The notes under the pieces: model-generated
Database searches by the model: none
The model's input: only the letters and a program-made list of their open reading frames with translations
What the model was told of the DNA's origin: nothing
Made by a program: the position numbers and the translations under genes
Part shown: positions 26,782 through 35,349 of the stretch, in pieces
How the letters are laid out: every line of letters starts with the position of its first letter
Position numbering within the stretch: the stretch's first letter is position 1
NCBI RefSeq assembly: GCF_900188275.1
Contig: NZ_FZNY01000004.1
Location: 186,001-250,000 of the forward strand
Direction: 5' to 3'
Origin: Dokdonia pacifica
GTDB lineage: Bacteria; Bacteroidota; Bacteroidia; Flavobacteriales; Flavobacteriaceae
DNA length: 64,000 bases

Positions 26782-27600
26782 TTATAAAGAATTCACCGTT
26801 TTACGTATCGCAACTAAGTTTGTAAGTAGTTTTTCTAAATGCGCTAAGTCTAGCATATTTGCTCCATCACTTTTTGCATTTGCAGGGTCAAAATGTGTTT
26901 CTATAAATAACCCATCTACATGATTTACAATACCTGCACGTGCGATGGTTTCTATCATATCTGGACGTCCTCCTGTAACACCACTAGATTGATTAGGTTG
27001 CTGTAATGAATGGGTTACATCAAGAACAGTAGGTGCATATTGTCTCATGGTAGGAATGCCTCTGAAATCTACAATCATATCTTGGTACCCAAACATGGTT
27101 CCGCGATCAGTAATCATCACTTGTTCATTACCAGTTCCTGTTACTTTTTTTGCAGCATGTTGCATGCTTTCTGGAGACATGAATTGTCCTTTCTTTAGGT
27201 TGACCACTTTTCCAGTTTCGGCAGCGGCAACAACAAGGGCTGTTTGTCTTACAAGAAAAGCAGGTATTTGAAGCACGTCTACATACTGTGCTGCAAGTGC
27301 TGCATCAGATACTTCGTGAATATCGGTTACTGTAGGAACATCAAATCGTTCTGAAACTTTCGCAAGAATTTCTAATGCTTTTTCATCTCCAATTCCTGTA
27401 AAACTATCTACACGACTGCGGTTTGCTTTTCTAAAACTTCCTTTAAATACATAAGGAATTTCTAATTTAGTAGTGATTTCAAGAACTCTTTCGGCAATGC
27501 GCATGGCCATGTCTTCACCTTCAATAGCACAAGGACCTGCTAATAAAAAAAAGTTATCTCCGTCAGTATATTTAAGCTTTGGAATCTTAGATAATTGCAT
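26782..27600 (-). CDS. kdsA: 3-deoxy-8-phosphooctulonate synthase
   Basis: A 272-residue cytoplasmic enzyme condensing phosphoenolpyruvate with arabinose-5-phosphate to make KDO-8-phosphate for lipopolysaccharide. Clear family motifs are LLAGPCAIEGEDMA near residue 20, YVFKGSFRKANRSR near 50, GIGDEKALEIL, VNLKKGQFMSP near 142 and FGYQDMIVDFRG. The length and full barrel are normal. The gene stands alone on the minus strand. Confidence 0.97.
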   Translation of the reverse strand: MQLSKIPKLKYTDGDNFFLLAGPCAIEGEDMAMRIAERVLEITTKLEIPYVFKGSFRKANRSRVDSFTGIGDEKALEILAKVSERFDVPTVTDIHEVSDAALAAQYVDVLQIPAFLVRQTALVVAAAETGKVVNLKKGQFMSPESMQHAAKKVTGTGNEQVMITDRGTMFGYQDMIVDFRGIPTMRQYAPTVLDVTHSLQQPNQSSGVTGGRPDMIETIARAGIVNHVDGLFIETHFDPANAKSDGANMLDLAHLEKLLTNLVAIRKTVNSL

Positions 27601-27640
27601 AGTGTTTCTGTGTTAGTATACGCTTTTGTACTTTGGATTT

Positions 27641-27668
27641 GCACTTCGACAAGCTCAGTGTGACATCC
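27641..27668. repeat. Dispersed intergenic repeat
   Basis: The segment with CTTCGACAAGCTCAGTGTGA belongs to a repeat seen between genes in many Bacteroidota genomes (reverse reading TCACACTGAGCTTGTCGAAG). It lies upstream of kdsA. Confidence 0.6.
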
Positions 27669-27737
27669 TTATAATTTCCAGCATACTTCTCATAAAATCT
27701 ATGCAAAGATAAAACTAAAAAACAGGAAAGTACCTTT

Positions 27738-28388
27738 TTACTTTTTCAGAATAGAGGTAGTAGGTTTGTCGGGTTTTGCATACTGTAACCGATCTAAAAG
27801 TTGAGGTTTTGAATAGCTATCTAATCCGTTTATAGTAACGCCCTCCGTTTTGCTTAAATCAATCCATCCGTCTTCTGTGTGAACCCCTTCTGGAAGATAA
27901 ATATCTTGCATAGCTCCAACAACAAGCACAGTGCCATTTTCTTTAATGGGATATTCATTTACATAACGACACGCTATTTTAATAGGCGCTTCTTTTACAA
28001 AAGGAGCTTTAAAGTCTCCTTTGAATTCTGAGGTAAGTCCTGTCGCATCAAACTCAGAAATAGATGCATCGTACCGTGCAGAGGTTTGATGTGCTTCTTT
28101 TACAATGGAAGAAGTAATATGATTAATCGTAAAAAAACCTGATTCTTTTATATTTAAGTAGGTATGTCTTGGTACTACTGTAGGCCTTGTAATAAAACCT
28201 ACGAGGGGCGGGTGACTTCCCAAATGTGTAATAGAACTGAAAACAGCAAGATTAGCCACTCCTTCTTGATCTATAGTTCCTAGTAAATTTGCAGATTTAT
28301 ACCCCGTTACACTATTGATAAAGTTGGCTCTAAATCGCGTGTCCATATCCTCAATAGCATCTATATCAAAATGTAGTATCTTTCTCAA
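27738..28388 (-). CDS. Flavin reductase-like FMN-binding protein
   Basis: A 216-residue protein of the FMN-binding split-barrel (flavin reductase-like) family. SVTGYKSANLLGTIDQEGVANLAVFSSI is the N-terminal barrel, HPPLVGFITRP near residue 77 the flavin-contact strand, and ESGFFTINHI the following conserved piece. It probably binds FMN and reduces a small substrate, or acts as a flavin partner. It is divergent from the methyltransferase gene with only 24 bases between the starts, so the two promoters must overlap. Confidence 0.85.
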   Translation of the reverse strand: MRKILHFDIDAIEDMDTRFRANFINSVTGYKSANLLGTIDQEGVANLAVFSSITHLGSHPPLVGFITRPTVVPRHTYLNIKESGFFTINHITSSIVKEAHQTSARYDASISEFDATGLTSEFKGDFKAPFVKEAPIKIACRYVNEYPIKENGTVLVVGAMQDIYLPEGVHTEDGWIDLSKTEGVTINGLDSYSKPQLLDRLQYAKPDKPTTSILKK

Positions 28389-28412
28389 AATTTTATTTCA
28401 AAAATACAAATT

Positions 28413-29216
28413 ATGTCTGATCTTAACCCTGATTATTTCAAAGTTAATCGCGAGACTTGGAATCAAAAAGTAGCCATTCATGCAACGAGTGACTTCTATA
28501 AGATGGATGAGTTTTTGGCGGGAAAAAGTTCATTAAATCACTACGAGCTAGAAGCATTAGGAGATGTAACTGGAAAATCTTTATTGCATCTACAATGTCA
28601 TTTTGGACAAGATACATTAAGCTTTTCCAGAATGGGGGCAAGATGTACCGGAGTAGATTTAAGTGATGAGGGAATTGCACTTGCTCAGAAATTGGCAAAA
28701 CAACTAGCATTGGACACTACTTTTGTGAGATGTAATGTACTAGAAACTTCTACCTATATAAAAGAGCAGTTTGATATTGTATTTACAAGTTATGGAACCA
28801 TAGGCTGGCTGCCAGATTTGAACCCATGGGGAAAAATGATAGCAGAACGCCTAGAATCAGGAGGTATATTCTATATGGTTGAATTTCATCCTCTGGTGTG
28901 GATGTTTGATTATACATCTGGAAAAGCTCAGTTGCGATATGGCTATAACCAAAAAGAAGCAATTTATGAGGAGTATGAAGGAACTTATGCAGATCAAAAA
29001 TCAACCATGATTAGTAAAGAATATGGTTGGAATCATGGGCTAGGAGATGTGATCTCTGCACTTACTAGTCAAGGACTCGTTGTAGAATATCTAAGAGAAC
29101 ATGATGAAAGCCCTTATGATGTATTACCAGATCTTATTAAAAACGAAAACGGCCTTTATGTAACTAAAGACCGTTTATATCCACTTTTATTTGAGCTAAA
29201 GGTTAGCAAACCTTAA
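28413..29216 (+). CDS. Class I SAM-dependent methyltransferase
   Basis: A 267-residue methyltransferase. Motif I is LLHLQCHFGQDTLSF near residue 58 and the acidic loop is GARCTGVDLSDEGIALA near 78; DIVFTSYGTIGWLPDLNPWG is the post-I/motif II region. Substrate unknown; the WNQKVAIHATSDFY opening is common in Flavobacteria. A terminator follows at 29269-29290. Confidence 0.88.
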   Translation: MSDLNPDYFKVNRETWNQKVAIHATSDFYKMDEFLAGKSSLNHYELEALGDVTGKSLLHLQCHFGQDTLSFSRMGARCTGVDLSDEGIALAQKLAKQLALDTTFVRCNVLETSTYIKEQFDIVFTSYGTIGWLPDLNPWGKMIAERLESGGIFYMVEFHPLVWMFDYTSGKAQLRYGYNQKEAIYEEYEGTYADQKSTMISKEYGWNHGLGDVISALTSQGLVVEYLREHDESPYDVLPDLIKNENGLYVTKDRLYPLLFELKVSKP

Positions 29217-29268
29217 CCTATTCAAATTAAAAATAGATAAAACTTTTGATGTAAGTTTTATTCACTTC

Positions 29269-29290
29269 AAAGCCTCTTTAAGGAGGCTTT
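29269..29290 (+). terminator. Terminator after the methyltransferase gene
   Basis: AAAGCCTC, TTTAAG and GAGGCTTT form an 8-bp stem followed by CTTA. The remaining 330 bases to the next gene show no convincing frame or RNA. Confidence 0.75.
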
Positions 29291-29622
29291 CTTATGCATT
29301 TATTTTTAATATTTTTTAGAATTATAGCGATGATATATACATGATTGGTAATGTGCTATTCATATGTTGTTTTTAGAAGTCTGCTTTCAGAGAAACAAGG
29401 GCGCTGATTCCTGAAAACAGACTGTATGTGTTTGTAAACAAGCAGTTTATAGTGATAAGTTTGTGCTGGTAATAATAAGTGAATTATTAAATGGATGCGC
29501 CAACATTCCTTTTTTAAAATGTAAAAAATCAATTTGGTGATTGTGTTATTTACATACTTGTTTAAATCCAATGTGTACACCGAAAAACATATAGAGTAGG
29601 TAAAATAAACAATAAATTAATT

Positions 29623-30276
29623 ATGAAAACATTGAAAACAAGCGCTATCGCAATTCTTTCTTTACTTATATTTTCTTGTAGTAATGACGCAACAATTGAA
29701 AATAATAATGAACAAGCACAAACTTCAGCTGATTTTTCTCTTAATAAAATAGAAGAAAATGATTCCTTTAAGAAAGATGTTGCATTACTTAATTATAGAA
29801 TTCGTAGCCTTGATGAATATACATACGTTAAAGAATTAGTATTCCATAATTTCTCCAGAGAAACGCAAATGGGAGCTACTGTGACTCATAATAGAACTTC
29901 ATTTTTTGATGATGGATCGTATAATGATGAAGTAGCTGGTGATGGGATTTATACTTCTGCAGCTAGATATGAACATAATGAAATAGTACCATTTTTTGAA
30001 GAACACCAATTAATTTCTGTGATGGACGGTATAGCAGTAGATAGACAATTTGCGCATGCAGAAGCACTAAGTAGATTAGAAGCAGCTCAAAACCTACCTT
30101 TATTTCTTAACAACACAGATGGTAATGTTAGTTTACAACAAGTAGGCGGAGGCATAGAATTAGATTGTGATGTTGAATTTGGAACTTGTGGATGTTATGC
30201 AGATGAATGGGGATGGTGTGATTGCTGCTGTGTTACAGTATCAAATTGCCATGTTACTGTATCTCTTAGCTTTTAA
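29623..30276 (+). CDS. Lipoprotein with cysteine-rich C-terminus
   Basis: A 217-residue lipoprotein: signal ending LLIFSCSN with the lipid Cys at residue 19. The middle has VTHNRTSFFDDGSYNDEVAGDGIYTS, like the calcium or adhesion loops of exported proteins. The last 40 residues hold nine cysteines in CGCYADEWGWCDCCCVTVSNC, a dense disulphide or metal-binding knot. I know no family for it. The gene is flanked by good terminators on both sides, so it is a single unit. Confidence 0.75.
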   Translation: MKTLKTSAIAILSLLIFSCSNDATIENNNEQAQTSADFSLNKIEENDSFKKDVALLNYRIRSLDEYTYVKELVFHNFSRETQMGATVTHNRTSFFDDGSYNDEVAGDGIYTSAARYEHNEIVPFFEEHQLISVMDGIAVDRQFAHAEALSRLEAAQNLPLFLNNTDGNVSLQQVGGGIELDCDVEFGTCGCYADEWGWCDCCCVTVSNCHVTVSLSF

Positions 30277-30295
30277 CTGAGTCATATAATAATAC

Positions 30296-30325
30296 AAAGC
30301 TGAACAATGTACATTGTTCAGCTTT
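30296..30325 (+). terminator. Perfect 15-bp palindromic terminator
   Basis: AAAGCTGAACAATGT joined without a loop to ACATTGTTCAGCTTT, followed by TGTG. It separates the lipoprotein gene from the convergent msrA gene and could serve both. Confidence 0.85.
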
Positions 30326-30389
30326 TGTGTTTTAGAGCAATAAAAAGAGATAAAATTCTATGAAATGAGAAATTTTATAGCAACATCTC

Positions 30390-31046
30390 TTAATGTGCAG
30401 TATCTTTTAATAAATGAGGGAATTTTTTTTGGAAACGTCGTAATCTAGGAATCGAAACATTTTGAATGTAAGAACTTCGAGGATGTAGGCGTTCATAATT
30501 TTGGTGGTATTCTTCTCCTCTCCAGAATTTTTGAAATGGAAGTATAGATGCCGCTACTTTGCCCTCGCCGTAAATCTTTTCTTGTTCTTTTACCTTCTGA
30601 AGGATAATCTCTTTTTCTTTTTCATTTTGATAAAAAATGATAGAACGATATTGTGAACCCCTATCTGGGCCTTGCCCATATACTTGTGTTACATTTTGGG
30701 ACCCAAAATAGACATCTACTAGCGTTGCAAACGAAACCACATTAGGATCATAATAGATCTCTACCGCTTCGGCATGTCCAGTACGCCCTGTATTACTAGA
30801 TTCATACGTAGGGTTTTCGGTGTGCCCTCCACTATATCCAGAAATAGATTCTTTTACACCTTTTACACTTTCATATATTGCTTCAACACACCAAAAGCAT
30901 CCGCTAGCAAAATAAGCTTTGGCTAGCCCATCTTGAGGTTGGGTTTGTACAGGATCTAGCTGTGCTGTAGGTTCGTTAGGTTTATAAGGTGTGCTTTGAC
31001 ATGAGATGGCAAGCACAAGGCTTGTAATGATTATAGATAGTTTCAT
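30390..31046 (-). CDS. msrA: Peptide-methionine (S)-S-oxide reductase, lipoprotein form
   Basis: A 218-residue exported MsrA. The lipobox is VLAISC with Cys16, so it should be anchored in the envelope. The active-site motif ASGCFWCVE has the catalytic Cys50; GYSGGHTENPTYE, TGHAEAV and YHQNY are the other family segments. It repairs oxidised methionine in exported proteins. It is divergent from the HYC_CC_PP gene with about 120 bases between the starts. Confidence 0.95.
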   Translation of the reverse strand: MKLSIIITSLVLAISCQSTPYKPNEPTAQLDPVQTQPQDGLAKAYFASGCFWCVEAIYESVKGVKESISGYSGGHTENPTYESSNTGRTGHAEAVEIYYDPNVVSFATLVDVYFGSQNVTQVYGQGPDRGSQYRSIIFYQNEKEKEIILQKVKEQEKIYGEGKVAASILPFQKFWRGEEYHQNYERLHPRSSYIQNVSIPRLRRFQKKFPHLLKDTAH

Positions 31047-31147
31047 CTTTGATTTTCTTTTCGCATTTTGTCTACTAAATTACAAGAATCTTACTATTAC
31101 TTATACTAAGGCTTTGTTAATGCAATGACGTGTTTCTGTAATTTTTG

Positions 31148-31155
31148 TAATTTTG
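31148..31155 (+). promoter_or_regulatory. Bacteroidota -7 promoter element
   Basis: TAATTTTG fits the Bacteroidota TAnnTTTG -7 consensus, 9 bases before the HYC_CC_PP start. No clear -33 element is seen at the usual distance. Confidence 0.4.
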
Positions 31156-31164
31156 CACTTAGAT

Positions 31165-31578
31165 ATGAAAACATTCTTTCACAAAATAATGGCTATTACA
31201 ATGGCATGTGTGGTAATTTTTACGACCATGTCCTTTACTGTAGATATGCATTTTTGTGGAGATACCTTGGTAGATGTAGCCCTTTTTAAAGAAGCAAAAA
31301 ATTGCGGAATGGAAATGGCAATGAATACATCTACTTCTACTGAAATGAAAGGTATGAGTTGTTGTCATGATGAACAAATTGTAAGTATTGGACAAGACGA
31401 TTTGAAACCTTCTTTCCAACAAATGGATGTAGAACAGCAAAATTTTGTTCTTGCCTTTTATGATTCTTACCTACAATTATTTAGTCCTTTAGATATCCAC
31501 GAAATCCCTTTTAATGGATATCCGCCACCAGAGATTGTCACAGATATTGTGATCCTTCATGAGCAGTTTTTGATTTGA
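31165..31578 (+). CDS. HYC_CC_PP family protein
   Basis: A 137-residue exported protein from the ATG at 31165 (an earlier TTG at 31153 is less likely). An N-terminal hydrophobic segment (IMAITMACVVIFTTM) is followed by MHFCGDTLVDVAL, KGMSCCHDE, QDDLK and NGYPPPEIVTDIVIL, the HxC, CC and PP pattern that names this Bacteroidota family. It is usually found near metal-related or outer-membrane genes and may bind a metal through its His/Cys residues. It heads the run of plus-strand genes that encodes a barrel and two HMA-domain proteins. Confidence 0.9.
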   Translation: MKTFFHKIMAITMACVVIFTTMSFTVDMHFCGDTLVDVALFKEAKNCGMEMAMNTSTSTEMKGMSCCHDEQIVSIGQDDLKPSFQQMDVEQQNFVLAFYDSYLQLFSPLDIHEIPFNGYPPPEIVTDIVILHEQFLI

Positions 31579-31630
31579 TATATGATGCTTTACTCGTCGC
31601 AGTTAAGTTTAATCATATATCATTAATTAC

Positions 31631-32395
31631 ATGAAACACATTTTATGGGTTGTTGTAGTATTCGCTTTCGCGAAAGCGTATGCACAAGGCCCCCCAATTA
31701 CAGCAGACAAGCCTATTATGTTAGGCGGTGGAAGCTTTACCACCAAAACATTAACCGAAATTAGAAACACCGAAAGGGGTACCGCAGTTTATGTGCCTGT
31801 TATGTTTCACTATTTACCTACGTCTAATTCATTGTTTGCAGTACACCTTCCTTATATCAATTATGATTTTGAAGGTGGAGCTTCTGGAAGTGCTCTTGCC
31901 GATATTAAAGTATTAGGAAAGTATCAATTTTATCGTAAAGACGCTACTGGAAAAACCTTTAGAGTAGTTGCAAAAACCCTTCAAAGTATTCCTACAGGAG
32001 ATAAGGTTGATTTGATTGGTCTTAGCACAGGCTTCTATGAAGGCTATTATGGCATAGTTTCTGGATATGAAACCTTAAAATATGGTATTTCAACAGAAGT
32101 AGGTTATAATTGGTCGCCAGAGGCAACAGTAGATGAATTCCGAGCAAAATTTGGCGTAGGCTTGCCTTTATTAAAACCACAATACCCTAATAAACAAGTC
32201 AACCTATTTTTTGAGTATACGAGCTCATTATTTACTGAAAGAGATTGGTATCAATTATTATATGCACAAGGCATACAATATGCAGGAAAAAATATTACGT
32301 TTGACCTTGCAGTACAGTTGCCACTCATTCAAAATTTAGATCCAACAAGAGAGTTAAACTATAGTGTATTTCTCGGTACGAGATACACCTTTTAA
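31631..32395 (+). CDS. Outer-membrane barrel, transporter-like
   Basis: A 254-residue protein with a signal peptide (VVVFAFAKAYAQ) and amphipathic strands up to a C-terminal NYSVFLGTRYTF, ending in Phe as outer-membrane barrels do. It looks like the MetA/transporter-type porins, though I cannot name a family. It lies 52 bases after the HYC_CC_PP gene and 11 bases before a two-HMA periplasmic protein, which suggests metal traffic across the outer membrane. Most of the signal peptide's C-region is encoded by a dispersed palindrome. Confidence 0.75.
   Translation: MKHILWVVVVFAFAKAYAQGPPITADKPIMLGGGSFTTKTLTEIRNTERGTAVYVPVMFHYLPTSNSLFAVHLPYINYDFEGGASGSALADIKVLGKYQFYRKDATGKTFRVVAKTLQSIPTGDKVDLIGLSTGFYEGYYGIVSGYETLKYGISTEVGYNWSPEATVDEFRAKFGVGLPLLKPQYPNKQVNLFFEYTSSLFTERDWYQLLYAQGIQYAGKNITFDLAVQLPLIQNLDPTRELNYSVFLGTRYTF
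31663..31678. repeat. Dispersed palindrome forming a signal-peptide C-region
   Basis: CGCTTTCGCGAAAGCG in the barrel gene, encoding AFAKA of FAFAKAYAQ, the same placement as in the transglutaminase gene. Confidence 0.9.
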
Positions 32396-32406
32396 AACAT
32401 AAAAAA

Positions 32407-33033
32407 ATGAAAAAAATAATAGTAATCGTATTCGCTGTTTTGATGGCAATACCAGCAGTACAAGCACAAAAAAGTTATGACCAATTTGAAGTGCAAGTTG
32501 ATGGACTCGGATGTCCATTTTGTGCCTATGGATTAGAGAAAAAATTCAAAGAATTCAAAGGCATTAAAAAAGTAAAAATAGATATAGAAACAGGAGATTT
32601 TAGTTTTACATATCCTTCTGAAAAAGCTTTGACAATTGAAGCTGTAGAAGAACAAGTGAAAAAAGCAGGATACACACCTATGTCTGGACGTGTGACTCGT
32701 GCTGATGGGACTGTAGAAGAAATGGGAGGCGTTAAGGAAGCCATTGCTAGTGATGCAGAAATAGTAACAGAAAGTACGTTTGTAGCTGGTAATTGTGAGA
32801 TGTGTCAAGCACGTATCGTAAAAGCATCTACAGATGTTTTTGGAGTCTCGACAGCTGTCTGGAATAAAGACACTAAGCTTTTAGAAGTATCTTATGATAA
32901 AAAAGCAACTACATTAGATGCTGTTGAAAAAGCAGTGGCAAAGGCAGGACATGATACAAAGAACCACCAAGCAAAAAATGGCACCTACAAATCATTGCCA
33001 GGCTGCTGTGCATACGAACGTGTGGAATATTAA
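32407..33033 (+). CDS. Periplasmic protein with two heavy-metal-associated domains
   Basis: A 208-residue exported protein (signal peptide to residue about 20) with two ferredoxin-like HMA domains. The first has GLGCPFCAYGLEKKF (Cys36, Cys39) and the second GNCEMCQARI (Cys130, Cys133), CxxC sites suited to Cu(I) or similar ions. A third pair, GCCAY, is near the C-terminus. It most likely carries metal in the periplasm in concert with the upstream barrel. Confidence 0.88.
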   Translation: MKKIIVIVFAVLMAIPAVQAQKSYDQFEVQVDGLGCPFCAYGLEKKFKEFKGIKKVKIDIETGDFSFTYPSEKALTIEAVEEQVKKAGYTPMSGRVTRADGTVEEMGGVKEAIASDAEIVTESTFVAGNCEMCQARIVKASTDVFGVSTAVWNKDTKLLEVSYDKKATTLDAVEKAVAKAGHDTKNHQAKNGTYKSLPGCCAYERVEY

Positions 33034-33037
33034 TGAA

Positions 33038-33067
33038 GTAGCTGTCCGTTCGAACGCAATTGAGAAC
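33038..33067. repeat. REP-like repeat, family B copy 1
   Basis: Begins GTAGCTGTCCGTTCGAACGC; related to 33210-33239 in direct and 33267-33290 in inverted orientation. Confidence 0.7.
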
Positions 33068-33115
33068 CTCATAGATTTCTAATGGCAATTAGTATCAATG
33101 AATCTCTAATAAGCC

Positions 33116-33192
33116 TTCCCCGCCCCTAAAGGATGGCTTATTCTAATGAAAATAATGCGTATATAATTTTTGCACCTTTTAGGGTTGGGGAA
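33116..33192. repeat. REP-like inverted repeat, family A copy 1
   Basis: TTCCCCGCCCCTAAAGG (33116-33132) and CCTTTTAGGGTTGGGGAA (33175-33192) form a near-perfect stem with an A+T-rich loop. A second copy lies at 63132-63209. Confidence 0.8.
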
Positions 33193-33209
33193 ACAAAAAA
33201 TTAAAAATA

Positions 33210-33290
33210 GTAGCTGTCCGTTTGGGTGCAGTCGAGAACTACAACTAGAGATTAAAGTATCTTAAGGTTTTCGACTGCACTCGAACAGAC
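33210..33290. repeat. REP-like inverted pair, family B
   Basis: GTAGCTGTCCGTTTGGGTGC ... GAGAAC (33210-33239) faces GTTTTCGACTGCACTCGAAC ... (33267-33290). A further copy, TCTCGACTGCGCCCGAATAG, is at 35296-35320. Confidence 0.75.
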
Positions 33291-33315
33291 ATTATAACTA
33301 AAATAAGAAACCAAA

Positions 33316-34188
33316 ATGAAATACATATATAGTCTATTAGCACTCCTTATTTTGATAAGCTGTGCAGAAAAAGAGGAGGTTGCAAAAAGCTGGCAACTCT
33401 CAAAAACAATTCCTATTACGGGTGTAAATGCTATCGGAATGGCCATTACGTCAGAAGGGATTTGGTTAAGTGACGGAGATCATAATCGGTTGGTATTAAT
33501 AAACGATGAAGGGAAAACGATAAAAACCATAGATTCTTTAGACCGCCCTATGCACATAGATGCAGAAGGAGAGATGCTTTATGTGCCTCAATATGGTAAT
33601 GACGAAGTGAGTGTGTTTGTCGATGGAGAAAAGAAAACGCTTGTTCTTTTAGACTCATTAGATGCACCAGCGGGAGTATCTACCTATTTTAAAGAAAAAG
33701 CTATTGCCGATTTTTATAATAATCGTATTCTGTATAGTACCGATGGAAAAGAGTTTATCTCTTTTGGGAAAGAAGGAAAAGCAACTGGCGATTTTTATTA
33801 TCCAACAGATGTACAAATCACAGAAAGCCATATTTGGGTTGCCGATGCCTATAATAACCGTATCCAAGTATTTGATAAGAAAGGAACCTTCTTGAAGGTC
33901 ATAGGAGTCGATCAAAAAATGAATGCAGCTACAGGAATTTTTGTAAACCCTACCGAAGTATTTGTAACCGATTTTGAAAATGATCGTGTCTTGATATTTA
34001 ATCACGAAGGAGTGTTGCAACAAGAACTTTCAAAAGGAGTAGAGAAGCCCATAGAAGTGATTCAACATCAAGGACACCTTTTTGTGAGTAACTATAGAAG
34101 AAGCGAACTATTAGTTTTTGACTGGAAAGCTATTCCAGAAGGCGAAAATCACCAAGAAGACACACACGATCACGACCATGATCACTAA
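33316..34188 (+). CDS. NHL-repeat lipoprotein with histidine-rich tail
   Basis: A 290-residue lipoprotein (lipobox LLILISC, Cys17) with six-bladed NHL-type propeller repeats such as GIWLSDGDHNRLVLIND and HIWVADAYNNRIQVFD. The tail HQEDTHDHDHDH is rich in His and Asp, a metal-binding type of end. It overlaps the next gene, an HMA/MauE-like membrane protein, so the two are translationally coupled and probably share a metal-related task. Confidence 0.85.
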   Translation: MKYIYSLLALLILISCAEKEEVAKSWQLSKTIPITGVNAIGMAITSEGIWLSDGDHNRLVLINDEGKTIKTIDSLDRPMHIDAEGEMLYVPQYGNDEVSVFVDGEKKTLVLLDSLDAPAGVSTYFKEKAIADFYNNRILYSTDGKEFISFGKEGKATGDFYYPTDVQITESHIWVADAYNNRIQVFDKKGTFLKVIGVDQKMNAATGIFVNPTEVFVTDFENDRVLIFNHEGVLQQELSKGVEKPIEVIQHQGHLFVSNYRRSELLVFDWKAIPEGENHQEDTHDHDHDH

Positions 34189-34906
34189 GACGATGCAATA
34201 TAGCTATACTATAAAAGGAATGACCTGTAATGGGTGCCGAGCTAGCGTAGAAAGAGATTTGAAAGCATTGCCAGAAGTCAGTGACGCTATTGTTTCTCTA
34301 GAGAACGAAGAAGCCATTATTCATATGACTTCTCCTGTTTCTTTAGAGACATTACAAGCTGGGTTAAAATCTAAATATACCATTGAAGAGAAATTTGAAA
34401 AGCAAGTAGTTGATAGCACCACAGAAGCGCCGCTTTCAAAATGGGCGCAACTGCGCCCATTGTTTCTCATCTTTGGATATATCACAATCGCAAGCATAGC
34501 GATGCATTATAAGACTTGGGATGCACAAGAAGCAATGCTAGACTTTATGGGACTGTTTTACATAGTGTTTAGCTTCTTTAAGTTTTTAGATCTCAAAGGA
34601 TTTGTAGATAGTTTTAGGATGTATGATCCTTTGGCTAGCAACATAAAACTATATGGTTGGATATATCCTTTTATAGAACTAGGACTAGGGATTTTATTTT
34701 TATTTCGTTTAGAAATTCCCATTGCTTTAGTAGCAACACTTGTGATTCTAGGAATTACAACGGTAGGCGTTACGAGAAGTTTACTCAGTAAACAAGAGAT
34801 TCAATGTGCCTGTTTAGGAACGGCTTTAAAATTACCTATGACAGAAGCTACCTTTATTGAGAATGCTATTATGATTGCGATGGCTGTTTTTATGCTCTTC
34901 ATATAA
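34178..34906 (+). CDS. HMA domain fused to a MauE/DoxX-like membrane domain
   Basis: A 242-residue protein from the ATG at 34178, which overlaps the NHL gene by 11 bases (ATG at 34193 is also possible). Residues 5-70 are an HMA domain with GMTCNGCRASVERD (Cys17, Cys20). From about 100 onwards there are four membrane helices, with KLYGWIYPFIELGLGILFL and the pair QCACLGTALKLP typical of MauE-like proteins. I infer metal or thiol-redox transfer between the periplasmic HMA proteins and the membrane. Confidence 0.85.
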   Translation: MITKTMQYSYTIKGMTCNGCRASVERDLKALPEVSDAIVSLENEEAIIHMTSPVSLETLQAGLKSKYTIEEKFEKQVVDSTTEAPLSKWAQLRPLFLIFGYITIASIAMHYKTWDAQEAMLDFMGLFYIVFSFFKFLDLKGFVDSFRMYDPLASNIKLYGWIYPFIELGLGILFLFRLEIPIALVATLVILGITTVGVTRSLLSKQEIQCACLGTALKLPMTEATFIENAIMIAMAVFMLFI

Positions 34907-34944
34907 TTCCCGCGTAGGCGGGAATCTTCGCGTAGGCGGGAATC
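34906..34944. repeat. Tandem GC-rich palindrome
   Basis: ATTCCCGCGTAGGCGGGAAT (34906-34925) is a stem with a GTAG loop, and the same unit with a changed left arm follows at 34927-34944. It begins just after the HMA/MauE gene stop. The rest of the 443-base gap holds REP-like copies at 35108-35136 and 35296-35320 and no convincing gene. Confidence 0.7.
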
Positions 34945-35107
34945 TTTCCTTACTTAGGCGATACTCAGCATAAACCCCAGTAAGGACTTTCGCGAAGACG
35001 GATATCTCATTCGAGTGCATTTAGTCTATTAATGTAATAATAATTCCTTCTCTCTCTGGGAGAAGGTTAGGATGAGGGCTTTTTAAACTTTCACAATAAT
35101 TTATAAT

Positions 35108-35136
35108 GAGATTCTGAAATAAATTCAGAATGACAT
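35108..35136. repeat. REP-like element, family C
   Basis: GATTCTGAAATAAATTCAGA followed by ATGACAT: an inverted repeat of the GTCATTCNGAA type, with relatives at 36199-36229, 36259-36279, 59099-59124 and 59144-59173. Confidence 0.65.
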
Positions 35137-35349
35137 ATGATTGCTTCTTTTTATTGTCAATGAAAAAAAGAAAAGAGATCTATTAGTATTTATAGAAGTC
35201 CTAATTTTTTATGAAACAATTGTCTGTTCTAGTCTTTCACCTTTGTTCAAGACTGGCCAAAGTTGAGAACTAAACTGAATATTACATAATCCAAGAATTC
35301 TCGACTGCGCCCGAATAGACATTACAATACACTTTTTTATATTTACAGG

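Noticed and set aside
29356-29580. 74-residue minus-strand frame
   Set aside because: No recognisable features, overlaps the promoter region of the lipoprotein gene, and lacks a leader or terminator.
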